Below are positions 30,842 through 39,986 of a DNA stretch of 39,986 nucleotides, piece after piece. The position numbers were made by a program, and so were the translations under genes. Positions within the stretch are counted from its first letter, which is position 1. Each line of letters starts with the position of its first letter. Source of the stretch: an uncultured Clostridia bacterium (GTDB lineage: Bacteria > Bacillota > Clostridia > TANB77 > CAG-508); assembly GCA_947627495.1 (NCBI GenBank), contig CANQWH010000005.1, forward strand, positions 1-39,986. The letters are read 5' to 3'. Below the pieces are notes generated by a model, which saw only the letters and a list, made by a program, of their open reading frames with translations, was not told the origin of the DNA and ran no database searches.

Positions 30842-32524
30842 TTACTTTTTATCTTTCCAGGTTAACCATTTTCTACTAAAATGAGGTTGCTCTTTAGGTC
30901 TTTTTGTGTTTAAGAAATCACCTCTAGTTTCTCTTTTCCAAATAGGAGAAATAAAGTAGGAAATTGAAGTATTTAAGTTAGTTAGAGGTGCATATGGTGC
31001 TAAATATGAAGCACCAAAAGATCTTAAATTACATAATAAAGTAATTTGTACAAAAATTCCTATTGCAATGCCAAATAAACCAGCTATATATCCTAAGAAA
31101 ATATATAAAAATTTATAAATTCTAAATGTAAAATTAAGTGAAAAATCAGGAATCGCAAATGAGCATATACCGGTTAAAGCTACAATTATAATAAGAACAG
31201 GGCTAACTATATTTGCACTTACGGCAGCTTCTCCTAATACCAATGCACCAATAATACCAATTGTTGGACCAATAGGAGTAGGAATTCTTAGTCCTGCTTC
31301 ACGTATCAATTCAAAAGAAACTTCCATTAGTAATATTTCAAATATTACCGGAAATGGTACAGAATTTCTGGAAGCGGCTATGGTAAATAAGAGGGCTGTA
31401 GGCACAAGTTCTGTGTGGTAATTCATTATTGCAACATAAATTCCAGGAAGAAAAAGTGATATAAATGTTGCAATGAACCTGATGATTTTTAACAAGTTAG
31501 CGTACTGATGTTTTAAGTTTAAATCTTCTGGAGAGGATAAAAAATCAATAAAAACACCAGGAGCAATTAAGCAATATGGAGAACCATTAACAATAATTAC
31601 AACTCTACCTTCAAGTAAATGATTAACAGCCTTATCAGGACGTTCTGTAGAAATTAACTGAGGAAAAGCCACTTCGCTATTATCTTGTATAAGTTGTTCT
31701 ACATTACCAGAAGAAACAATATAATCCACATCTATATTATTAAGCCTATATTTAACTTCTTCAACTAAACTAGAATTTGCAATATTTTTCATATAGCAAA
31801 CAGCAACACTTGTTTTGCTAACTGTACCAACAGAAGAATTTTCAATAATCAATTCAGAACTATTAATTAATCTTCTAAGAATAGAAGTATTTGTTCTAAG
31901 TTTTTCTACGAAAGCTTCTTGAGAACCTCTTACAACAATTTCATTCTTAGGAGTATCAATTCCTCTACTTTCAAAACCCTTAACGTCTATAACAAATGCA
32001 ATGCTTAAACTATCAACAAAAAGGGCACAATCACCACTGTTAACAGATTTAGAAATTTCAGAAAATTTAGTGAATTTTTTTACAACATTTTGAGGCATAA
32101 GCTTATCAAAGATATAATCTTCCACATTTGTTTTCTTTATTTTCTTAAACTCAATACCATTTTTGGTATACTGTGTTTTATTAGCATTAGAATTAGTTTC
32201 CATTAATGGACGTAGCAAAAAGTTATTAACAAGCTGAGAAGAAATCATTCCATCAATTCCAAGTAATAGGGCATTATAATTTTTTCCAAATATATTAATA
32301 ACAAAAGGACGGAAAATAATATCACTATTAATTAAGCTATTATATTGTACTTTTAAATAATCATAATTTTTGTCTAAACTAGAAGATATATCTCTATCTG
32401 GTAAAAAGTTAGTAGAAACATCTTTATCTGCATCGGCAGCATTATTTTCAGATAGAACAAACTCGTAATTTTGTGTGGGTTCATATAAAAATAAACCTTT
32501 TAATTTTTCTTTAAAACTATTCAT
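30842..32524 (-). CDS. GerAA-type spore germination protein
   Basis: EGRVVIIVNGSPYCLIAPGVFIDFLSSPEDL, LLMEVSFELIREAGLRIPTPIGPTIGIIGALVLGEAAV. Confidence 0.94.
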   Translation of the reverse strand: MNSFKEKLKGLFLYEPTQNYEFVLSENNAADADKDVSTNFLPDRDISSSLDKNYDYLKVQYNSLINSDIIFRPFVINIFGKNYNALLLGIDGMISSQLVNNFLLRPLMETNSNANKTQYTKNGIEFKKIKKTNVEDYIFDKLMPQNVVKKFTKFSEISKSVNSGDCALFVDSLSIAFVIDVKGFESRGIDTPKNEIVVRGSQEAFVEKLRTNTSILRRLINSSELIIENSSVGTVSKTSVAVCYMKNIANSSLVEEVKYRLNNIDVDYIVSSGNVEQLIQDNSEVAFPQLISTERPDKAVNHLLEGRVVIIVNGSPYCLIAPGVFIDFLSSPEDLNLKHQYANLLKIIRFIATFISLFLPGIYVAIMNYHTELVPTALLFTIAASRNSVPFPVIFEILLMEVSFELIREAGLRIPTPIGPTIGIIGALVLGEAAVSANIVSPVLIIIVALTGICSFAIPDFSLNFTFRIYKFLYIFLGYIAGLFGIAIGIFVQITLLCNLRSFGASYLAPYAPLTNLNTSISYFISPIWKRETRGDFLNTKRPKEQPHFSRKWLTWKDKK

Positions 32525-32704
32525 GATTATAAGTATTTCCTAAAAATAGAAAAATATGTATTGAATAAATTTATAAACTGTAGTAAAATAAAAAGATATT
32601 GATAAAACATAATTTGTATTGTGCAGATAAATTTGTTTTAAAACAAATTTATAATTGTATAAGGGGAATATGCATATATACAATGTATAGGAGGTAAATA
32701 TTTA

Positions 32705-34444
32705 ATGATTAAAGAATTAGCAAAATCGGTAAGAGAGTATAAAAAACCAGCAATAATGACGCCATTATTGGTAGCATTAGAGGTTATAATGGAGGTGATA
32801 ATTCCACTCTTAATGGCAGACTTAATTGATAAAGGAATATATACAGGCGAGATGAGTGAAATATTAAAACTAGGGTTAGCTTTAATTCTATCAGCAATTC
32901 TTTCATTAGTATTTGGTATACTTTCAGGAATAACAGCAACAAAAGCTTCTGCTGGATTTGCAAAAAATCTAAGACAGGATTTATATTACAAAGTACAAGA
33001 TTTTTCGTTTGCAAATATTGATAAATTTGAAACATCAAGTATAATAACAAGACTTACAACAGATGTTTCAAATATACAAATGGCTTTTCAAATGCTTACA
33101 AGAATTGCAGTTAGAGCACCATTAATGCTAGTATTCTCATTAATAATGGCTTTTACAGTAAATAAAACATTAGCTTTAATATTTTTAGCTTTAATACCAA
33201 TAGTTGTAATAGCTTTATATTTCATTATGGGAACAGTTCATCCTATATTTAAGAGAGTATTTAAAAAATATGATAAATTAAATAATGTAGTAGAAGAAAA
33301 CGTTTCAGGAATAAGAGTTGTAAAATCATATTTGCTAGAAGAAAGAGAAAAAAGAAAATTTGGTCAAATTTCAGATGAGATATATAAAGACTTTAGTAAA
33401 GCAGAGAAGATAAACGCATTAACAATGCCAACAATGCAGTTGGCAACATATGCAGCAATACTTCTTATTTCATGGTTTGGAGCAAAAATAATAGTAAATA
33501 CAAACATGACAGAACTTACAACAGGTGAAATAACAAGTTTAATTACATATGGCGTGCAAATATTAACAAGTTTGATGGTTTTAGCAATGCTTGTAATAAT
33601 GAGTACAATGGCAAGAACATCAGGAGAAAGAATTGCAGAAATATTAAAAGAAGAACCAGACTTACATAATCCTAAAAAGCCTGTAACAAAAGTTAAAGAC
33701 GGTTCAATAGAATTTAATAAAGTTTCATTCAGTTATGTTAACAAAAAAGATAAGGAATGTTTAAAAAATATAAATTTAAAAATAAAATCAGGAGAAACAA
33801 TAGGAATAATAGGTGGAACAGGTTCAGGAAAGTCTAGTCTAGTAAATTTAATTCCAAGACTATATGATGCAACAGAAGGGGTAGTTAAAGTTGGAGGACT
33901 AGATGTGAAAAAATACGATATAGAAAAATTAAGAGACCAAGTTTCAATGGTATTACAAAAAAATGTATTGTTTTCTGGAACTATTAAAGAAAATTTACGT
34001 TGGGGAGATAAAAATGCAAGTGATGAAGAACTAATTAAAGCTAGTAAATTAGCACAAGCAGACGAATTTATACAAAGCTTTCCAGATAAATATGATACAT
34101 ATATAGAACAAGGCGGAACTAACGTATCAGGTGGTCAAAGACAAAGACTATGTATAGCAAGAGCATTATTAAAGAAACCAAAGATATTAATATTAGATGA
34201 TTCTACAAGTGCAGTAGACACAAAAACAGATAGCTTAATTAGAAGAGCGTTTAAAGAAGAAATACCTAATACAACAAAAATAATAATTGCACAAAGAGTA
34301 GCTTCTGTACAAGATGCAGATAAAATTATAGTCTTAGATAATGGAACTTTAAACGGATTTGGAACACATGAAGAATTATTAAAAACAAATGAAATATATA
34401 GGGAAGTATATGAATCACAAGTGAAGGGAGGAAATGAGGAATAA
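32705..34444 (+). CDS. ABC transporter, TM-NBD half-transporter 1
   Basis: GGTGSGKSSLVNLIPRLYD, VSGGQRQRLCIARALLKKP. Confidence 0.94.
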   Translation: MIKELAKSVREYKKPAIMTPLLVALEVIMEVIIPLLMADLIDKGIYTGEMSEILKLGLALILSAILSLVFGILSGITATKASAGFAKNLRQDLYYKVQDFSFANIDKFETSSIITRLTTDVSNIQMAFQMLTRIAVRAPLMLVFSLIMAFTVNKTLALIFLALIPIVVIALYFIMGTVHPIFKRVFKKYDKLNNVVEENVSGIRVVKSYLLEEREKRKFGQISDEIYKDFSKAEKINALTMPTMQLATYAAILLISWFGAKIIVNTNMTELTTGEITSLITYGVQILTSLMVLAMLVIMSTMARTSGERIAEILKEEPDLHNPKKPVTKVKDGSIEFNKVSFSYVNKKDKECLKNINLKIKSGETIGIIGGTGSGKSSLVNLIPRLYDATEGVVKVGGLDVKKYDIEKLRDQVSMVLQKNVLFSGTIKENLRWGDKNASDEELIKASKLAQADEFIQSFPDKYDTYIEQGGTNVSGGQRQRLCIARALLKKPKILILDDSTSAVDTKTDSLIRRAFKEEIPNTTKIIIAQRVASVQDADKIIVLDNGTLNGFGTHEELLKTNEIYREVYESQVKGGNEE

Positions 34445-36342
34445 TGCAAGAGGGTAGAAATAGAGGAAGAGGAATACCACCAGGAGTAAAGATAAATAAA
34501 CATGTTATAAAAAGACTAATAAAACGTATAACAGGCAAATATAAAAAACATCTTATATTTGTAGTAATATGTATTATACTAAGTTCGGTAGCAAATGTTG
34601 CAGGTTCTCTTTTCCTAAGAACATTAATAGATGATTATATTGCTCCATTATTAGAGCAAACAAATCCAGTATATACAGGACTTCTAAAAGCAATAGCAAC
34701 AATGGGATTAATATATTTAGTTGGAGTAATTTCAACATATTTATATGCAAGAACAATGGCAGTTGTAAGTCAAGGAGTATTAAAGAATATTAGAGATGAG
34801 ATGTTTAATAAAATGCAAACATTCCCAATAAAATATTTTGATACACATACACATGGAGATATAATGAGCCATTACACAAACGATACAGATACATTAAGTC
34901 AAATGTTATCACAAAGTTTTCCTCAACTTATATCTGCTATTGTAACATTAACTGCCGTATTTATCGCTATGCTAAGTATTAGTATACCACTTACAATATT
35001 TATAATAGTATTTGTATTTGGAATGATAAATATATCAGGAAGAATAGCAAAAATAAGTGGAAAATACTTTGCAAATCAGCAGAAAACCTTAGGACAAATG
35101 AATGGCTATATAGAAGAAATGATAAATGGTCAAAAAGTTGTAAAAGTATTTACATATGAAGATGAAGCAAAAAATAAATTTGATGAAATAAATGCAAGAT
35201 TATGTGATAATTCAAGAAAAGCTAACAAGTATGCAGCAATACTTATGCCAATATTAAATAACCTAGGTAACTTAGAATATGCACTTGTTGCAATTTTAGG
35301 AGGAACAATTTCAATATATGGTAATGGAATGCTTTCAATAGGAGCAATAGCATCATTCTTGCAATTAACAAAAAGTTTCAATCAACCAATAAATCAAATA
35401 TCAAATCAATTAAACTCAATAATTATGGCATTAGCAGGAGCAGAAAGAATATTTGAACTTATAGATAACGAGCCAGAGCAAGATAATGGATATGTTACAT
35501 TAGTTAATGCAAAGAAAGTTAATGGAAAAATAGAAGAAACAGAAGAACATACAGGAATGTGGGCTTGGAAACATCCTCATCATGATGGAACACTAACATA
35601 CGAAGAACTAAAAGGATACATTGAATTAAAAGATGTAGACTTTGGATATGAACCAGATAAAATGGTTTTACATGACGTTTCTTTATATGCAAAGCCAGGT
35701 CAAAAGATAGCATTTGTAGGGGCAACAGGTGCAGGAAAAACAACAATAACAAACTTAATAAATAGATTCTATGATATTGAAGATGGAAAGATAAGATATG
35801 ATGGAATAAATATAAATAAAATAAAGAAACCAGATTTAAGAAGATCATTAGGAGTAGTACTACAAGATACAAACTTATTTACTGGAACAATAAAAGAGAA
35901 TATAAAATACGGAAAAGAAGATGCAACTGATGAAGAAGTAATAAACGCCGCAAAATTGGCAAATGCTCATGACTTTATAATGAGACTTCCACAGGGATAT
36001 GATACATTATTAACATCAAATGGAGCAAACTTATCACAAGGACAGAGACAATTATTATCAATAGCAAGAGCAGCAATAAATGACCCACCAGTAATGATAC
36101 TAGATGAAGCTACAAGTTCAATAGATACAAGAACAGAAAAAATAGTGCAAGAAGGAATGGATAAACTAATGGATGGAAGAACTGTATTTGTAATAGCACA
36201 TAGACTATCGACAGTAAGAAACTCAAAGGCTATAATAGTATTAGACCATGGTAGAATAATTGAAAGAGGAGAACATGATGAATTAATCGCTCAAAAAGGT
36301 AAGTATTATCAATTATATACAGGAGCATTTGAATTGGAATAA
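34444..36342 (+). CDS. ABC transporter, TM-NBD half-transporter 2
   Basis: GATGAGKTTITNLINRFYD, LSQGQRQLLSIARAAI; overlaps the upstream partner. Confidence 0.94.
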   Translation: MQEGRNRGRGIPPGVKINKHVIKRLIKRITGKYKKHLIFVVICIILSSVANVAGSLFLRTLIDDYIAPLLEQTNPVYTGLLKAIATMGLIYLVGVISTYLYARTMAVVSQGVLKNIRDEMFNKMQTFPIKYFDTHTHGDIMSHYTNDTDTLSQMLSQSFPQLISAIVTLTAVFIAMLSISIPLTIFIIVFVFGMINISGRIAKISGKYFANQQKTLGQMNGYIEEMINGQKVVKVFTYEDEAKNKFDEINARLCDNSRKANKYAAILMPILNNLGNLEYALVAILGGTISIYGNGMLSIGAIASFLQLTKSFNQPINQISNQLNSIIMALAGAERIFELIDNEPEQDNGYVTLVNAKKVNGKIEETEEHTGMWAWKHPHHDGTLTYEELKGYIELKDVDFGYEPDKMVLHDVSLYAKPGQKIAFVGATGAGKTTITNLINRFYDIEDGKIRYDGININKIKKPDLRRSLGVVLQDTNLFTGTIKENIKYGKEDATDEEVINAAKLANAHDFIMRLPQGYDTLLTSNGANLSQGQRQLLSIARAAINDPPVMILDEATSSIDTRTEKIVQEGMDKLMDGRTVFVIAHRLSTVRNSKAIIVLDHGRIIERGEHDELIAQKGKYYQLYTGAFELE

Positions 36343-36469
36343 GTTCAATATTATTTACATTTTTCTTTAGTTATAGTATAATACAAAAAGAAATGAATTT
36401 GTTAAACTCAAAGTAATTTCATATCTATGTGTGCGTTGCCAGCAAATACAGAAAGGAATGAATTTTAAT

Positions 36470-36847
36470 ATGAAAAATATATTTAGAAGTATAATATTGT
36501 TAATTGTAGTATATTTAGTAGTTCAGATATTTGTATATTTTCTAACGAAGACGTACTATAGAGATATGAACAATTATGAAATTTTAGTACAAAGTCCGGA
36601 AATTAAAATAACAGAAAGTAAAGTTGCAAAAAATAAAGGCTATATACAGGGAACTGCAACAAATAAAACAGGTGCAATTATTAGCAGTTTAAAAATAAGA
36701 TTTGATTTTTATGATGAGAATGAAAGATATATAGGTTCTGAATATTATAAAATAGAACCATTTAACGCAAATGAAAAATCTAAATTTGATGTAAAATATG
36801 AGTATGATGATGTATCTTCAATAAAGATAAGTATTGTTAATGAGTAA
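36470..36847 (+). CDS. Membrane-anchored FxLYD-like domain protein
   Basis: N-terminal TM plus GYIQGTATNKTGAIISSLKIRFDFYDENERYIGS. Confidence 0.65.
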   Translation: MKNIFRSIILLIVVYLVVQIFVYFLTKTYYRDMNNYEILVQSPEIKITESKVAKNKGYIQGTATNKTGAIISSLKIRFDFYDENERYIGSEYYKIEPFNANEKSKFDVKYEYDDVSSIKISIVNE

Positions 36848-36902
36848 AAAAATTGTCCTAAATAAAAAATATTGTTAAGACTTAAGAAAGGAAAAGAAAA
36901 AA

Positions 36903-37907
36903 ATGGAAGATGATAATCTACTAATTCCAAATTTACAAAATAATGAAGAAGAGACAAATGAATATTCATTAAGGCCAAAAACATTAAATGAATACATAGG
37001 GCAAACAAAAGTAAAAGAGAATATGAAAATATATATAGAAGCAGCTAAAAAAAGAGGTGAGCCATTAGATCACGTTTTACTATATGGCCCCCCAGGACTT
37101 GGAAAAACAACACTTGCCAATATTATTGCAACAGAGATGAATTCAAACATAAGAATAACATCAGGCCCAGCAATAGAAAAACCAGGAGATTTAGCTGCAT
37201 TACTCACAAACTTAGCACCAAATGATGTTTTATTTATAGATGAAATTCATAGATTAAATAGAAGTGTAGAGGAAATATTATATCCAGCGTTAGAAGATTA
37301 CAATCTAGATATAATTATAGGGAAAGGACCAAGTGCAAGGTCAATAAGATTAGACTTACCTAAATTTACTTTAGTTGGAGCAACAACTAGAGCAGGTTCA
37401 CTTACAACTCCATTGAGAGATAGATTTGGTATAGTTAGCAGATTAGAATTATATGAAGAAGAACAATTAAAAACTATAATAATGAGATCAGCTGAAATAT
37501 TGCAAATTAAGATAGATGATGATGGTGCAATGGAAATTGCAAAACGTTCAAGAGGGACTCCAAGAATTGCAAATAGGTTATTAAAGAGAGTAAGAGATTA
37601 TGCTGCTGTTTTGGGAGATGGAAATATAACAAAAAAAATAGCAGATATATCGTTACAAAAATTAGAAATAGATGGAATGGGGCTAGATAATATAGATAGA
37701 AAAATATTAGAATCTATAATAAAAATTTATGCAGGAGGTCCAGTAGGTATAGAAACTCTTGCTTCAACGATTGGTGAAGAAGTGGAAACAATAGAAGATG
37801 TATATGAACCATATTTAATGCAAAAAGGCTTTATAGGGAGAACTCCAAGAGGAAGGATAGTATTACCAAAAGCATATGAACATTTAGGATTAAATATTGC
37901 TAATTAA
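36903..37907 (+). CDS. ruvB: Holliday junction helicase RuvB
   Basis: [51 protein letters not shown]. Confidence 0.97.
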   Translation: MEDDNLLIPNLQNNEEETNEYSLRPKTLNEYIGQTKVKENMKIYIEAAKKRGEPLDHVLLYGPPGLGKTTLANIIATEMNSNIRITSGPAIEKPGDLAALLTNLAPNDVLFIDEIHRLNRSVEEILYPALEDYNLDIIIGKGPSARSIRLDLPKFTLVGATTRAGSLTTPLRDRFGIVSRLELYEEEQLKTIIMRSAEILQIKIDDDGAMEIAKRSRGTPRIANRLLKRVRDYAAVLGDGNITKKIADISLQKLEIDGMGLDNIDRKILESIIKIYAGGPVGIETLASTIGEEVETIEDVYEPYLMQKGFIGRTPRGRIVLPKAYEHLGLNIAN

Positions 37908-37933
37908 TTATTAATAAAAAATGGAGATAAGAA

Positions 37934-38359
37934 ATGAAAATAATAGAAAAAAACAATTTAATTGATTTATTTAAGCAATTTATAGGATTTGGAATAATAG
38001 GTTTTATAAATACAGTATTATCATATTTGATTACAAATGGATGTTATTACCTAATACATTTAAATGAACAAGTTGCAAATATAATAGCATTTGTAATAAC
38101 AGTATTCATATCATTTATGTTAAATGGAAAATTTGTATTTAAGAAAAATGAAGAAAAAAGAAGTTTCTGGAAGTCACTAATAAGAGTATATGCTGCATAT
38201 TCAATTACAGGTTTATTTTTAACAGCAGTATTATTATATTTAGAAGAACAAATTTTAGGTATTCCACATTATATTGCAACATTAATGAATTTAGTAGTTA
38301 CTGTACCAATTAACTTTATTTTAAACAAATTTTGGGCCTACAAAAATAAAGAAAAATAA
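37934..38359 (+). CDS. GtrA family membrane protein
   Basis: FIGFGIIGFINTVLSYLITNG...NKFWAYK. Confidence 0.88.
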   Translation: MKIIEKNNLIDLFKQFIGFGIIGFINTVLSYLITNGCYYLIHLNEQVANIIAFVITVFISFMLNGKFVFKKNEEKRSFWKSLIRVYAAYSITGLFLTAVLLYLEEQILGIPHYIATLMNLVVTVPINFILNKFWAYKNKEK

Positions 38360-38370
38360 ATTAACATGTA

Positions 38371-38398
38371 TTGCACACTATTCTTTAGTGTGTAATTT
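38371..38398 (+). terminator. Terminator-like hairpin after the GtrA gene
   Basis: ttgcacacta-ttct-ttagtgtgtaatttt. Confidence 0.6.
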
Positions 38399-38464
38399 TA
38401 ATAAGTAATTATTTTGAACATTATTAAAATAATTTTGAAGTTTTAGAAGAAGGACGTGTAAAAT

Positions 38465-39515
38465 ATGAAATTACTATTACATACTTGTTGTGCACCATGT
38501 AGTGTATACTGTATAGATAATTTAAGAGAACAAGGAATAGAACCAACTGTATATTGGTATAATCCAAATATTCATCCATATAAAGAATACGAGGCAAGAA
38601 GAGATTGCTTAAAAGAATACACAAAAAGTATAAATGTACGGAGCTATATTTGAAGATGAATATGGATTAAGAGAATTTTGCAAAAATACAATAAATGATT
38701 TAGAAAATAGATGCACAAACTATTGTTATATAACAAGACTAGAAAAAACAGTTCAATATGCAAAACAAAATGGATATGATACATTTACAAGTACATTATT
38801 TGTAAGCCCATATCAAAAACATGAAGAACTAAAACAAATATGTGAAGAATTATCAAGAAAATATGATATAAAATTTTTATATATAGATTTTAGAGTTGGT
38901 TTTAGAGAAGGACAAGCAAAAGCTAGAGAATTAGGCTTATATATGCAAAAATATTGTGGATGTATATTTTCAGAGCAACAAATATTTATAACCCACATAA
39001 CTACAAAACCTAATTTACCAGAGGGATTCGAGTTTTTACCAGTTAAAAGAAATATTATAATCAATAAAGAAAAAAGTGATAAAAAGCAATATATAAATTT
39101 ATTGCTTGAAGCAGATCCAAGTGAAAAGATGATAGAGAAATATTTAAAAGACGGAGATTTATTTGTTTTAAGATATAAAGATGATGTAGCGTGTATAGCA
39201 GTAGTAACAAAATTAGATAATGATACAGTAGAATTAAAAAATATAGTAACAAAAGAAGAATTTAGAGGAAAAGGATATGCGAAAAAAATGATAAAATATC
39301 TAGCTGATAATTATAAACAAAGATATAAAAAAATGTTAGTTGGAACAACAGAAAATAATATCCCATTCTATGTTAAACAAGATTTTGATAAATATGAAAA
39401 GACAATTAAGAATTTTTTTATAGATAATTATGAAAAAGAAATATTGGATGGAGATTTACATTGTATTGATATGTATTATTATTCAAAAGATTTAAAAAAG
39501 AAAGAAGGAATTTAA
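38465..39515 (+). CDS. queH: Epoxyqueuosine reductase QueH fused to a C-terminal GNAT acetyltransferase; needs a +1 frameshift at CGG (38639-38641)
   Basis: LLHTCCAPCSVYCIDNL...WYNPNIHPYKEYEARRDCLKEYTKSINV-CGG then +1 frame GAIFEDEYGLREFC...CGCIFSEQQ; C-terminal KNIVTKEEFRGKGYAKKMIKYL GNAT motif. Confidence 0.85.
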
Positions 39516-39824
39516 TGAATAATGAAATTATAAATCAAGACAACAATAAAATATTAATTTATACTTCAGACGATGGACAAGTTAAAATAGAACTAAGACT
39601 TGAAGATGAAAATGTATGGCTAACTCAAAATGCAATGGCGAAACTTTTTAATACAACAAAACATAAGCTTACATATAAAAAATATTTTTGAAGAAAATGA
39701 ATTAAATGAAACTTCAGTTGTCAAGGAAAACTTGACAACTGCCTTAGATGGAAAAAATTACAAAACAAAATTCTATAATTTAGATTTAATCATATCAGTT
39801 GGATATCGTGTAAAAATATATTAA
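39515..39824 (+). pseudogene. Truncated, frameshifted RhuM-family protein remnant
   Basis: MNNEIINQDNNKILIYTSDDGQVKIELRLEDENVWLTQNAMAKLFNTTK / QNISLHIKNIFEENELNETSVVKENLTTALDGKNYKTKFYNLDLIISVGYRV in two frames, ending early. Confidence 0.75.
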
Positions 39825-39833
39825 AGATTATCT

Positions 39834-39860
39834 AATTGTCTCAACACTGTTGAGACAATT
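39834..39860. repeat. 27-nt near-perfect palindrome (aattgtctcaaca-c-tgttgagacaatt)
   Basis: 13-bp arms around one central base, upstream of the next gene. Confidence 0.85.
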
Positions 39861-39891
39861 GAGCTAAAGTAATAAGAAAGGAGGAATTATA

Positions 39892-39986
39892 TTGGATGAA
39901 AAGGAAATGAAAAATATAATTTTATTAGGTGAAAATGTAAATACTGAATTTAAAATTGCAACTAATTTATTACCTAAAAATTTATT
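39892..39986 (+). CDS. N-terminus of a putative AlbA_2/Schlafen-like ATP-binding regulator, truncated by window end
   Basis: RBS aaaggagg, TTG start, LDEKEMKNIILLGENVNTEFKIATNLLPKNL. Confidence 0.6.
   Translation, partial: MDEKEMKNIILLGENVNTEFKIATNLLPKNL

Noticed and set aside
2295-38641. The four frameshifts as ordinary sequencing/assembly errors or random pseudogenes
   Set aside because: Random errors would be expected mainly at homopolymers and at varied codons. All four are the same +1 shift at an in-frame CGG followed by A, and CGG is otherwise absent in frame. A systematic artefact still cannot be excluded without raw reads.
39640-39700. RhuM frame break as a CGG recoding site
   Set aside because: No CGG; it fits loss of a short caaaa repeat unit, and the gene is also truncated.
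1-39986. CRISPR array, rRNA or tRNA genes
   Set aside because: No regularly spaced repeats and no recognisable rRNA or tRNA sequence on reading.

Overview
AT-rich, spore-forming Clostridia-like chromosome segment (inferred from tyrS, glycyl-tRNA synthetase, recA/recX, ruvB, ftsEX, lspA, scpA, secG, HU and a gerA-type germination operon). The content is mostly housekeeping genes. A structured, gene-poor region lies at about 230-1400, and a degraded RhuM / AlbA_2-type accessory fragment lies at the right end. The main observation concerns the codon CGG. In a hand scan of every CGG on the coding strand of each predicted gene (roughly 11,000 codons), I found no in-frame CGG inside an uninterrupted gene. 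The only four in-frame CGG codons fall exactly where four otherwise intact genes lose their reading frame: a prepilin-like gene at 2295, ftsX at 8111, a gerAC-type gene at 28892 on the minus strand, and a queH-GNAT fusion at 38639. At all four sites the sequence is NNN-CGG-A, and moving +1 (skip C and read GGA, or read CGGA as one four-base codon) restores the full-length protein with one residue at the junction. This suggests CGG is an unassigned codon that acts as, or is tolerated through, a +1 translational frameshift. Other observations: a QueH-GNAT fusion, several large hairpin elements including a roughly 210-nt candidate structured RNA, a CA-repeat small ORF, an orphan VirD4-like coupling ATPase, an unlisted small ORF in the ger operon, and a 38-bp duplicated toxin-gene fragment.
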